The position numbers were made by a program, and so were the translations under genes. A stretch of 64,000 bases of DNA, from NCBI GenBank assembly GCA_035575715.1, contig DATLXN010000025.1, positions 1-64,000 of the forward strand, in the 5' to 3' direction. Of this stretch, positions 42,916 through 51,162 are shown piece after piece (positions within the stretch are counted from its first letter, which is position 1; each line of letters begins with the position of its first letter). The notes below the pieces were generated by a model. It searched no databases, was not told the origin of the DNA, and saw nothing but the letters and a program-made list of their open reading frames with translations. Source of the DNA: JACCSI01 sp035575715. Its GTDB lineage: Bacteria > Acidobacteriota > Vicinamibacteria > Vicinamibacterales > UBA2999.

Positions 42916-44166
42916 CTAAAAACGCCCCCGACTGATCCAGCGCCCGATCCCGCCGCCCGCCGCCGTGACGGCGGTCACGTCGCCCCACGCCGGCGAGGGG
43001 TTGCTGCCACAGTGGCCGCCGATGATGTCGATGATATAGACCTCGGTCGAGCCCGCATCGGGTCCCCCGCCGTAGTGATAATCGACGACGTCATGGGACG
43101 GATCGCCAGCGTTGCCACGCTTGCCGTTGTAGCCCCAGCGGGTGTCATGTGTGCGCAGCGTGTCGACGACCAGATCCATGAAGGCCCACGACCCGCCGTG
43201 CTCCTGGCACGAGTTGCGGAGCAGATCGGGACGCGCGGCCGCGACCTGACTGACAACGTGCGACATATTCGGTAAGGGCAGTCGCTGCCCGGGCGCCGGA
43301 TCAGGAGTACGGCCCCCACCGCCTCCCGGCAGCGGAGTGGGATTCGGATTGCCCGGCGTGGGAGTCGGTGTCGGTGTGGGGGGCGGCGGCGGCGGCGGCG
43401 GCGGCGGATTGGGCGTGGTGAACGACATCAGCCCGGAGTACGGACTTTGCGTGCCGCCGTCGGTCGCGTAGATGCGCCAGTAGAAGGTGCGGCCGTAAGG
43501 CAGATCACCCATCGAGATCGTCGTTTCGCCGTTGGAGCCCGGCGTGGCGGTGACGACCGCCAGGGTCGCCGACGGGTCGGGCGCGGTGCCAATCTCGAAG
43601 CGATAGATCACGTTGCCGGCAGGTCCTGACACATTGCCGTTCCTGGCCCGGAACGACGGGCGGTTGGTGGTGATCGCCCCGGTCGGCGCCAGCGGTGTTG
43701 GCGGATCGATTCTGGTGGCTTCAATGACGCTGAAGTGAGCGACAGCGGAATACGGACCGGTGTTCGCGCCGTCCATCGCGCGTGAACGCCAGTAGTAGGT
43801 GTGGCCCGGGCCCAGTGGTTCCGGCAAGCGGTACTGCGTCCGGCCATTCGGGCCGGGAGCGACGCGATCGGCGTGGTGCATCACCTGCTGGAAGCCGCCG
43901 TCCGAGGCGACTTCCACCTGCAGCCACATTTCGCGCGGGCCGGACGATCCGGCATTTTCAATCAGCAGCGTTTGCGGCTGCCCGTCGCTGACCAACTGAG
44001 TACCGACCATCGGCTCCAGCGGCTTGGGCGCGGTAATTGCGACGCCGGGGATCGGACCGGCGACATCGGGACTCAGGGGATTGGCGCTTTTGGCGCGTTC
44101 GCAAGCCGCAGCCGCGAGTAGGGCCGCGAGCAAGACCATTCCGTTCAACGTGTGTCTAGCAGTCAT
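42916..44166 (-). CDS. Exported lipoprotein with two fibronectin-like domains and polyproline linker
   Basis: A 416-residue protein with a lipobox (LLAALLAAAAC, Cys near residue 22). Two fibronectin-type domains follow (about residues 50-145 and 150-250; GPREMWLQVEVASDGGF, YYWRSRAMDGANTGPYSAVA; VIYRFEIGTAPDPS, TFYWRIYATDGGTQSPYSG). A Pro/Thr/Gly linker leads to a C-terminal domain with WGYNGKRGNAGDPSHDVVDY and VYIIDIIGGHCGSNPSP. That domain is unfamiliar; the His/Asp and Trp pattern suggests a compact fold. ATG 44166 is chosen over 44190. It is the larger of a pair with the lipoprotein at 40948. Confidence 0.72.
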   Translation of the reverse strand: MTARHTLNGMVLLAALLAAAACERAKSANPLSPDVAGPIPGVAITAPKPLEPMVGTQLVSDGQPQTLLIENAGSSGPREMWLQVEVASDGGFQQVMHHADRVAPGPNGRTQYRLPEPLGPGHTYYWRSRAMDGANTGPYSAVAHFSVIEATRIDPPTPLAPTGAITTNRPSFRARNGNVSGPAGNVIYRFEIGTAPDPSATLAVVTATPGSNGETTISMGDLPYGRTFYWRIYATDGGTQSPYSGLMSFTTPNPPPPPPPPPPTPTPTPTPGNPNPTPLPGGGGGRTPDPAPGQRLPLPNMSHVVSQVAAARPDLLRNSCQEHGGSWAFMDLVVDTLRTHDTRWGYNGKRGNAGDPSHDVVDYHYGGGPDAGSTEVYIIDIIGGHCGSNPSPAWGDVTAVTAAGGGIGRWISRGRF

Positions 44167-44278
44167 GTTGTATCGCAACCCGAGGGGCAATATTCGGGCT
44201 CGTGGTGTTATCGGCTGGGGACTGCTTGGCCTTTACAGGGATGCCCAGATAGGCGTAACTGCTGGCAGGTCAGTCACA

Positions 44279-44284
44279 TATAAT
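44279..44284 (+). promoter_or_regulatory. Consensus TATAAT -10 box before the glycosyltransferase operon
   Basis: A perfect TATAAT ends 2 nt before the first ATG of the GT4 gene. No good -35 is seen 16-18 nt upstream. The position implies transcription begins inside the first codons, so translation probably starts further in. Confidence 0.5.
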
Positions 44285-44286
44285 GG

Positions 44287-45522
44287 ATGCCTCGCGCCCG
44301 CGCCGCGTTTTCAGTGCCACTCCAGCCCTTGCAGTCCAAGTCGTCCTCGCCGCTCCGGATCCTGATGCTGGCGCCTGAGCCGTTTTTTGAGCCCCGCGGC
44401 ACTCCGTTCAGCGAGTATCACCGAATTAAGGCACTAGGTGAGCTGGGTCACCACGTCGACCTGGTGACCTACCCGATTGGCCGGGACGTGCCGCTGCCCA
44501 ATCTGCGGATTTTCAGGTCCTTGCGACCCCCGTTTGTTCACAAGGTCAGAATCGGACCCTCGGTGACGAAATTAGTGCTCGACGGGCTGATGCTGTTCAC
44601 CATCCTCCGACGGGTGCTAACCACCCGTTACGACGCCATTCATTCGCACGAAGAGATGGGGCTGGTCGGCGTCTGGCTCTCACGAGCGCTGCGTATTCCG
44701 CATCTCTACGACATGCATTCGAGCCTGCCGCAGCAGCTGAGTAACTTCAAATACAGCCGATCGTCATTTCTGCGCGGCATGTTCGTGTGGGCCGAGGACC
44801 AGATGGTTCACGGCTCCAATGTCGTCATTACCATCTGCCAGGAATTGCAGGACACGGTTGGCGAGATGGGTGTGGGCGACCGGGCCCTGTTGATTGAAAA
44901 CGTCATGGGGGGCGATGTCGAAGAAGCGCCGTCGATGACCCCTGCCGAAATCCGCACCAGGTGGAAGGTACCGGTCGATGCGCCACTCGCGCTGTACACC
45001 GGCACGTTCGAGGCGTATCAGGGCGTGGGGTTGCTCACCGAGGCCGCGGCAATTCTCGCGAAGACGCATCCCGATACCCGCGTCCTGGTCGTCGGTGGCG
45101 AACCGGCCCAAGTGGATGCCGCGCGCGCCAGCGCCGAGGCGAGCGGCGCCTCCCGCATCATGATTTTCACCGGCCAGCAGCCGGCGCGCGAGATTCCGGC
45201 ATTTGTCCAGGCCTGCGATTTACTGGTGTCGCCCCGCATCCGTGGGACCAATACCCCGCTCAAGATCTACTCGTACTTGCGCTCCGGCAAGCCGATCGTC
45301 GCGACCGATTTGCTCACTCATACACAAGTCCTGTCGCCCGACGTCGCGCGGCTCGTGCCAGTTGATGCCGCGGCGTTCGCTGCCGCCGTGGCCGGCTTAC
45401 TCGACCGGCCCGACGAACGCCAGCGCCTGGCTGCCGCCGCGTCACAACTGGCCGCGACGAAGTACAGCCGTGAGTCATACGTCCGCCGTACGGCGGAGGC
45501 CTATCGGCGGCTGGTCGCGTGA
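44287..45522 (+). CDS. Family 4 glycosyltransferase
   Basis: A 411-residue GT-B enzyme. The N-terminal fold shows LMLAPEPFFEPRGTPFSEYHRIKAL and HSHEEMGLVGVWLSRAL; the C-terminal donor domain has LALYTGTFEAYQGV and the catalytic EX7E-like segment SPRIRGTNTPLKIYSYL. The first 26 residues are Ser/Pro/Ala-rich and not family-like, and a -10 box lies at the ATG, so a start further in (GTG 44314, or ATG 44365) is likely. It opens a five-gene operon of glycosyltransferases. The following gene overlaps by 4 bases. Confidence 0.88.
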   Translation: MPRARAAFSVPLQPLQSKSSSPLRILMLAPEPFFEPRGTPFSEYHRIKALGELGHHVDLVTYPIGRDVPLPNLRIFRSLRPPFVHKVRIGPSVTKLVLDGLMLFTILRRVLTTRYDAIHSHEEMGLVGVWLSRALRIPHLYDMHSSLPQQLSNFKYSRSSFLRGMFVWAEDQMVHGSNVVITICQELQDTVGEMGVGDRALLIENVMGGDVEEAPSMTPAEIRTRWKVPVDAPLALYTGTFEAYQGVGLLTEAAAILAKTHPDTRVLVVGGEPAQVDAARASAEASGASRIMIFTGQQPAREIPAFVQACDLLVSPRIRGTNTPLKIYSYLRSGKPIVATDLLTHTQVLSPDVARLVPVDAAAFAAAVAGLLDRPDERQRLAAAASQLAATKYSRESYVRRTAEAYRRLVA

Positions 45523-46592
45523 CGGTCCTTCCTGACGCACCCGGCGCCAGCGCCGGCCCCCGCGGCGACCCTGGAGGCGTCACTGCCACGCGGCACCCGG
45601 CACCCGTCTTAGTGACCGGTGCGACAGGGTTCACCGGCGGACATCTGTCCACGATGCTGGCGCGGCGTGGCTACGACGTGCGTGCGCTGGTTCGGCCGAA
45701 GAGTCTGGACAAGTTCAAGCGGTCGACAGCCGCCGCCGCTGGCGTGCAGGCGATCTCCGGCGACCTCACCGATGCCGACGCGGTCGCACGCGCAGCCAAC
45801 GGCGTCAGCGTCGTCTACCACATCGCGGCGACCTATCGCGAAGCCGGGCAGCCCGACGCCGCGTATCGAGCGATCAACGTGCTCGGGACACAAAATGTGC
45901 TCGAGGGCGCGTCGCGCGGCGGCGCCACCCGTGTCGTCCATTGCAGCACCGGTGGCGTGCATGGTCACATCGACCATCCACCGGCGAACGAAGATGCGCC
46001 GTTTCGTCCGGGCGATGTCTACCAGGACACCAAGCTCGAGGCGGAGCAGCTGGCGCGCGCGTATGGACGCGTGCACCCACTCGACGTGGTGGTGGCGCGG
46101 CCGATCGGCATCTATGGGCCCGGTGACACGCGCTTCTTGAAGATGTTTCGCGGTCTGGCGCGTCGCCGTTTCCCGGTGCTTGGATCAGGTGACGTGTTTT
46201 ATCACCTGACGTTTATCGACGATCTCGTTGAGGGCTTCCGGTTGTGTGGGGAAGTGCCGGCGGCAGCTGGTCGCACGTATCTCCTGGCCGGTCCGCGCTA
46301 TACGACGATGAACGCGTTGATCGCGATGATCGCCGAGGAGCTGAAGGTCGCGCCGCCGAAGCTGCGCTTACCGGTGTGGCCATTCTGGACAGCGGGCTTG
46401 CTCTGCGAAGCGGTCTGTGTGCCGCTGCGCATCGAACCGCCGCTGTATCGTCGGCGCGTCGACTTCTACACCAAGAGCCGTGCGTTCGACACCACGCGCG
46501 CGCGGACCGAACTGGGCTTCACTCCGCAGGTCGACTTGCCCGAGGGCATCCACCGCACCGCCGAGTGGTATCGCGAGCAGCGCCTGCTGTGA
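45519..46592 (+). CDS. NAD-dependent epimerase/dehydratase
   Basis: A 357-residue extended SDR. The NAD motif VTGATGFTGGHLSTML starts near residue 31, and the catalytic YQDTKLEAEQLA provides Tyr-x3-Lys; SSTGGVHG-like HCSTGGVHG gives the Ser. It resembles hopanoid-associated and dihydroflavonol-4-reductase-like proteins (HpnA family) as much as sugar epimerases. The first 28 residues are Pro/Gly-rich and encoded by a region with CGGCACCC repeats; a later start is possible. It lies between two glycosyltransferases with 4-base overlaps. Confidence 0.82.
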   Translation: MTVLPDAPGASAGPRGDPGGVTATRHPAPVLVTGATGFTGGHLSTMLARRGYDVRALVRPKSLDKFKRSTAAAAGVQAISGDLTDADAVARAANGVSVVYHIAATYREAGQPDAAYRAINVLGTQNVLEGASRGGATRVVHCSTGGVHGHIDHPPANEDAPFRPGDVYQDTKLEAEQLARAYGRVHPLDVVVARPIGIYGPGDTRFLKMFRGLARRRFPVLGSGDVFYHLTFIDDLVEGFRLCGEVPAAAGRTYLLAGPRYTTMNALIAMIAEELKVAPPKLRLPVWPFWTAGLLCEAVCVPLRIEPPLYRRRVDFYTKSRAFDTTRARTELGFTPQVDLPEGIHRTAEWYREQRLL

Positions 46593-47776
46593 CCCGCCTC
46601 AACGTCGTTCACGTCTGCGATCACCTGGGCTGGGAAGGCTCGCGCATGCACGGCGTCAAACGGCTGTTTGCGTGGATGATCCCCAGATTCGATCGCCAGC
46701 GCTTCAACGTGTCCCTGGTCAGCCTGCGCCGCAAGGATCTGTCCGAGGACACACTCGAGCAGTTTGGCGTCGACGTCAGTTACCTGGCGCGCCATAAGTT
46801 CGATGCGCGGACCTACGGCCATCTGCTGCGGGTACTCCGCAACAAAAAGGCCGACGTCGTCCACCTGCACGGTTACGGGGCGACGACATTTGGACGCATG
46901 TGTGCGTGGCGATTGGGCATTCCGGCAATCCTGCACGAGCACGCCAATCACACCGATACGCCGTGGTTTCAAAAAGTCGCCGACCGGCTGCTCGCCCCGC
47001 ACACCGATTTGGCCATTGCGGTGTCGGAATCGACCGCGGAATTTACGATCCGTGCGCGGCAGATGCCAGCCGAGCGAACAAAGGTCGTCTATCTCGGCGC
47101 ACCGCTCGATGAGTTCGCCCGGGCACGCTCGAGCGAGGAAGTCGCCGCGGCGCGTGCGGCGCTTGGCATCGATGGCTCCACGATCGCGATCGGCACCGTG
47201 ACGCGACTGATGCCGTCCAAGGGCAATCAATACCTGATTGAGGCGGTGCCGGAAATTATTCGCCATCACCCGCGCGCACGGGTGTTGATCATCGGTGAGG
47301 GTGAACTGCAAGCCGAGCTCGAGGCGCAGGCGCGGGCGCTCAACGTCGGTGATCGCCTCGTCTTCGCCGGCTTTCAGCGCGATGTCGCCGCGGTATTATC
47401 CGCCCTCGACCTCATTGTCTTTCCCTCGCTGTGGGAGGGCACGCCGCTGACCGCGTTCGAGGCGCTAGCGTCCGGCAAGCCGATCGTCGCAACCGATGCC
47501 GATGGGTTGCTCGATATCCTGACCGACCGTAAGGATGCGATCGTGGTGCCGAAGCGCGACGCCGCGGCGCTGGCACGCGCGGTGAACGAGCTGATCGATC
47601 ATCCGGAGGTCGCCGCGGAATTGGCCCGCGAAGCGCAGCGCACTGGCGCGCGCTACGATATCGCCGCCTTCGTGCAAAAAATGGAACGGCTCTACGAGAT
47701 CCTTGTCGACACGTCGCGTCCAACCGGTCGCGCCGGTATTCTGACAGCCGATTTGCGGTTCTTGGATCGCGGATGA
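46589..47776 (+). CDS. Family 4 glycosyltransferase
   Basis: A 395-residue GT-B enzyme: MTRLNVVHVCDHLGWEGSRMHGV and HLHGYGATTFGRMCAWRLG in the acceptor half; IAIGTVTRLMPSKGNQYLIEAV, VLIIGEGELQ and FPSLWEGTPLTAFEALASGKPIVAT in the donor half, including the EX7E motif. The GTG at 46589 overlaps the previous stop (GTGA). Its stop overlaps the ATG of the next gene, a coupled operon of surface glycan assembly. Confidence 0.93.
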   Translation: MTRLNVVHVCDHLGWEGSRMHGVKRLFAWMIPRFDRQRFNVSLVSLRRKDLSEDTLEQFGVDVSYLARHKFDARTYGHLLRVLRNKKADVVHLHGYGATTFGRMCAWRLGIPAILHEHANHTDTPWFQKVADRLLAPHTDLAIAVSESTAEFTIRARQMPAERTKVVYLGAPLDEFARARSSEEVAAARAALGIDGSTIAIGTVTRLMPSKGNQYLIEAVPEIIRHHPRARVLIIGEGELQAELEAQARALNVGDRLVFAGFQRDVAAVLSALDLIVFPSLWEGTPLTAFEALASGKPIVATDADGLLDILTDRKDAIVVPKRDAAALARAVNELIDHPEVAAELAREAQRTGARYDIAAFVQKMERLYEILVDTSRPTGRAGILTADLRFLDRG

Positions 47777-49836
47777 CGTCCCCCGACCTTCGACGCCCGA
47801 CCTCCGTCCCCGGGTCTCCGTCCCCGGGACCTCCGTCCCCAGACGGTGGTGTTTCCCGACCTCCGTCCCCCGATGCCGGCGCTTTTGCCTGGCGCCTCGG
47901 GCAGGTCGCCACGACGGCGCTGGGCATCGTCTTGGTGGCGTGGGCGCTGACCGTAGATTTCCCCAAATCAACCGGCGGGTTTTTTGGCGATGCGTCGACG
48001 TATTACAGCCTCGCGCACAGCCTGGCGGAAGATTTCGACTTTGAATACCGGCGCGACGATCTGGTCCGCGTCTGGCGCGAGTTTCCCAGCGGGCCGGAGG
48101 GGCTGTTTCTCAAGCGCGGGCGAGACGTGCAGGGGGTGAGTGGCAGCGCCAGTTTCCCCTTCGTCGCCTTGTCGACGACGACCGATGCCGACAGCGGGCG
48201 GCTGTATTACGGTAAGGGATTTATCTATCCGCTGTTCGCGGCGCCGTGGGTCTGGCTGTTCGGCACCAACGGCTTCCTCGTGCTGCATGCACTGCTGATG
48301 ACGTTGTGCTTCGCCTGCGCCTACGGATTCCTGGTCGCGCGGAGCAGCCCGATCGCATCGCTGATCTTTGCCACGGCGTTCCTGTTGGCGTCGGTTGCGC
48401 CGGTCTACATGGTGTGGTTGCAACCGGACTTCTTCAACCTCGCGATGGTCCTGATCGGCTATTTCTTTTGGTGTTACAAAGAAGCGGTCGCCGAGTCGAC
48501 GACCGCGTGCATCGGTCAGGTGCGTGCGCGCTGGTTGATGACACCCCGGTCTGATCTGGTCGCCGCGCTCCTGCTCGGCATTGCCACGTTTTCCAAGCCG
48601 GTCAACATCCTGCTGATCGCACCGCCGTTGATCTTGTGCGCCTATCGCCGGCAGTGGCGTCGCGGCGTCACCGTCGGCGCGCTGTTCGGACTGGTCGTGG
48701 CTGGGCTATTCGCCGTCAACATCGCGATTACCGGCGAGTGGAACTACCAGGGCGGCGAGGAACGGGCGACGTTTTACGGCATGGACCCCGACGGAGCGGG
48801 CCCGCGCCTTGGCGGGTTTCCGTTCCAGACCGAGCAACATACGTTTGACACGACGGGTATTCAACGCGAAACCAATCGTGTCCCGCTCGAAGTGCTGACC
48901 AGCGACAACGCGCTCTTGCAGGTGTTCCGACGCAACCTCGGCTACTTTTTCTTTGGCCGTCACACGGGTTTCATCCCGTATTTCTTCCCCGGTGCGGTGG
49001 CAATCGTGCTGTTTCTGGCTGCCAGGCGTCGCCCACTGTGGCAGTGGCTGACGCTCGGCGCCGGACTGGCCTCAGCCATCGGTCTGCTCCTCTACATGCC
49101 GTACACCTACTCCGGGGGCGGCGGGCCGGTCGGCAATCGCTACTTTCTCGGCGTCTATCCAGCCTTCCTGTTTGTCACGCCGCCCCTCGCCGGGGCAGTG
49201 GCGCCGCTTGTGGCGTTGGCCGGCAGCGCCGTGTTCACGGCGCAATTGATCACCAACCCATTCGTGACCTCGTCGCGCCCCTCAGAACATGTCAAGGCCG
49301 GGCCGTATCGCTGGCTCCCGCCGGAGATGACGCTGTTGAACGATCTGCCGATGAACGTCACGCCGGACAAGGTCAGGCAGCCACTCGGCGGCGCCCCGCC
49401 GGTACAGGCGTACTTTCTCGATGACAACGCGTATCCGCGCGAGGGTCCGGCCTTCTGGGTGCGGGGTCGATCGCGCGCCGAGTTCATGCTGCGCGCGCCG
49501 ATCGTGTTGCAGCCCGGCGATCGCGGCGAGGTGGTGCGTCAGTTGCGCATCCCGCGCGCTGAGATCCTGCTCGAGACCGGGGCCGAGGCCAATCGGGTCA
49601 CGATTTCGACCGGTGCCGAAACGCAGACCGTCGAGATCCCCGCCAACGATCGCCGGACGATCACGATCGCCTTGCCTGCCGGTGTGCCATATCATCCCGA
49701 CCCGGCCTATCCGATGAACTTCGTGTATCTGATGTCGATCACCAGTGAGTCGGGGTTCATTCCCATGTTCTGGTCGGGCGGCCGCGACGCGCGCCTTCTC
49801 GGCGTGTTCGTGCATCTGTCGCCGCTCTACGAGTAA
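47773..49836 (+). CDS. Multi-pass membrane protein (GT-C-like) with repeat-encoded N-terminus
   Basis: A 687-residue membrane protein with about 11 helices. A loop has KSTGGFFGDASTYYSLAHSLAEDFDFEY, an Asp-containing segment after helix 1 as in GT-C enzymes. A soluble C-terminal region (about residues 500-687) would be outside. The first 33 residues are Pro/Ser/Gly-rich and are written by four copies of the 14-bp CGACCTCCGTCCCC repeat, the one flanking the RAYT 3 kb downstream. The ATG overlaps the previous stop by ATGA, so the repeats were inserted in frame behind a real start. Confidence 0.7.
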   Translation: MTSPDLRRPTSVPGSPSPGPPSPDGGVSRPPSPDAGAFAWRLGQVATTALGIVLVAWALTVDFPKSTGGFFGDASTYYSLAHSLAEDFDFEYRRDDLVRVWREFPSGPEGLFLKRGRDVQGVSGSASFPFVALSTTTDADSGRLYYGKGFIYPLFAAPWVWLFGTNGFLVLHALLMTLCFACAYGFLVARSSPIASLIFATAFLLASVAPVYMVWLQPDFFNLAMVLIGYFFWCYKEAVAESTTACIGQVRARWLMTPRSDLVAALLLGIATFSKPVNILLIAPPLILCAYRRQWRRGVTVGALFGLVVAGLFAVNIAITGEWNYQGGEERATFYGMDPDGAGPRLGGFPFQTEQHTFDTTGIQRETNRVPLEVLTSDNALLQVFRRNLGYFFFGRHTGFIPYFFPGAVAIVLFLAARRRPLWQWLTLGAGLASAIGLLLYMPYTYSGGGGPVGNRYFLGVYPAFLFVTPPLAGAVAPLVALAGSAVFTAQLITNPFVTSSRPSEHVKAGPYRWLPPEMTLLNDLPMNVTPDKVRQPLGGAPPVQAYFLDDNAYPREGPAFWVRGRSRAEFMLRAPIVLQPGDRGEVVRQLRIPRAEILLETGAEANRVTISTGAETQTVEIPANDRRTITIALPAGVPYHPDPAYPMNFVYLMSITSESGFIPMFWSGGRDARLLGVFVHLSPLYE
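47798..47870 (+). repeat. Four CGACCTCCGTCCCC-type repeats inside a gene start
   Basis: Copies at 47798-47811 and 47857-47870 match the consensus exactly; those at 47812-47825 and 47827-47840 differ by two and one bases. Starts are 14, 15 and 30 bp apart. The sequence is the RAYT-linked repeat of 50927-51021, in the same orientation. Confidence 0.9.
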
Positions 49837-49848
49837 CGAGACCGCGCC

Positions 49849-50889
49849 GTGTCCACCATCATCGTTGCCACTGCCAGCCCGCCGTTTGCCGAAGGCGGCC
49901 ATCTCGTGATGGCGCGCGAACTGGTGCGCGCGCTCGAGGAGTGCGGCCACCAGGCGACCCTGCTGGTAACCCCTCAGAACCGATTTGGGCGGCAGGGGAG
50001 TGCGTATCTGGCGACCTATCTGACTGATGCGCAGATCGCGCACGAGGGCCGTAAGGTTGATCAGGTGATCTCATTGCGCTATCCGGCCTACGCAGTGCAG
50101 CACGACAACCACGTCGTCTGGCTGAACCATCGGATGCGTGAGTACTACGACCTGTGGGACCAGTTTTCGGCGCAGCTGTCATTTCGCGCCTCGATCAAGG
50201 AGCGCGGCCGTCGGGCGATCATTCATCGCGTCGATCGGCACCTGCTGACCAAGCGCGTGCGACGGCTGTTCGTGATCTCCGCAACGGTGCAGTCGCGGCT
50301 GCAGAAGTGGGGCGGGCTGCGATCCGAAGTGCTGTATCCGCCGCCGCCGGCACGTGGCTATCGCAACGACGGCTATGGCGATTACCTCTTTGCGGTGTCC
50401 CGGCTCACCGCACTCAAACGTTTCGACCTGGTGCTTCGCGCCCTGGCCGAGCCGCTGGCGTCCGGCATTCGCTGCGTCATCGCTGGCGAAGGCGGTGAAC
50501 TGGAGTCACTGGTCCGACTGCGCCGGCAGCTCGATCTGGACGATCGCGTCGATTTTATTGGTCGCATCGACGATGCGACGCTGGTCAAGCACTTGGCGAC
50601 GTGCCGCGCCGTGGTGTTCCCGCCGTTCAACGAGGACTACGGCTTTGTCACGGCCGAAGCGTTTTCTGCGGGTAAGGCGGTGTTGACCTGCCGCGACAGC
50701 GGCGGCCCGGCCGAACTGGTGCGCGACGGCGTCAATGGCTACGTGACGGATCCTACGGCCGAATCCCTGGCCCGCGCGATGCGGACGGTGATGACCGACC
50801 GCAATCTCGCGGTGCAGTTGGGTGAAGCCGGCCACGCGGCTGCGTTACAGATGACGTGGCCAGCGGCGATCGAGAAACTGCTGATCTGA
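49849..50889 (+). CDS. Family 4 glycosyltransferase
   Basis: A 346-residue GT-B enzyme and last gene of the glycan operon. Motifs: SPPFAEGGHLVMARELVRALE near the N-terminus; YLFAVSRLTALKRFDLVLRAL, CVIAGEGGELESL, FIGRID and VFPPFNEDYGFVTAEAFSAGKAVLTC in the donor domain. The start is a GTG 12 bases after the previous stop. Its final codons (EKLLI and stop) recur, slightly diverged, at the end of the RAYT frame 1 kb on, as part of a 21-bp direct repeat. Confidence 0.93.
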   Translation: MSTIIVATASPPFAEGGHLVMARELVRALEECGHQATLLVTPQNRFGRQGSAYLATYLTDAQIAHEGRKVDQVISLRYPAYAVQHDNHVVWLNHRMREYYDLWDQFSAQLSFRASIKERGRRAIIHRVDRHLLTKRVRRLFVISATVQSRLQKWGGLRSEVLYPPPPARGYRNDGYGDYLFAVSRLTALKRFDLVLRALAEPLASGIRCVIAGEGGELESLVRLRRQLDLDDRVDFIGRIDDATLVKHLATCRAVVFPPFNEDYGFVTAEAFSAGKAVLTCRDSGGPAELVRDGVNGYVTDPTAESLARAMRTVMTDRNLAVQLGEAGHAAALQMTWPAAIEKLLI

Positions 50890-50892
50890 CCG
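50872..50892 (+). repeat. Left copy of a 21-bp direct repeat flanking the RAYT element
   Basis: It matches 51883-51903 at 18 of 21 positions, in the same orientation. It contains the last codons and stop of the glycosyltransferase gene. Confidence 0.65.
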
Positions 50893-50908
50893 CAGTTCCT
50901 GCACCCCT

Positions 50909-51021
50909 CCGACCTCCTCCACCCTCCGACCTCCGTCCCCACCCGTTCGACCTCCGTCCCCACCGCACCGCGTCTGTCGACCTCCGTCCCCGCGACATCG
51001 AATCTGTCCACCTCCGTCCCC
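50909..51021 (+). repeat. Left cluster of CGACCTCCGTCCCC repeats
   Basis: Exact copies lie at 50927-50940, 50948-50961 and 50978-50991, a one-base variant at 51008-51021 and a degenerate copy near 50909. Spacing is 21, 30 and 30 bp. Conserved TCTGT precedes the last two. Together with the reversed cluster at 51766-51872 it frames the transposase gene. Confidence 0.9.
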
Positions 51022-51162
51022 GATGGCTGACGATTCGCCAGCGGAGGGGGTGTGCAGAAAGTTCAACCTGGATTGTATTCGCCGCCAGATGACTGCTCTG
51101 ACATTGGCCACGAAGTTGCGACACCTCACGAGAGGTCGGGCGCTGCCGCGTGTGGAGGACAT

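Noticed and set aside
44287..44364. First 26 codons of the GT4 gene as true coding sequence
   Set aside because: Not fully rejected but doubted: a perfect TATAAT lies at the ATG, and the residues are unlike family members, so translation probably begins further in.
46244..46588. N-terminal extension of the second GT4 gene
   Set aside because: It overlaps the epimerase gene by 350 bases; the GTG at 46589 gives the family start and a GTGA overlap.
50909..51021. Short direct repeats with 30-bp spacing as a CRISPR array
   Set aside because: Repeats are only 14 bp, spacers 7-16 bp, the cluster is mirrored on the other side of a transposase, and no cas gene is present.
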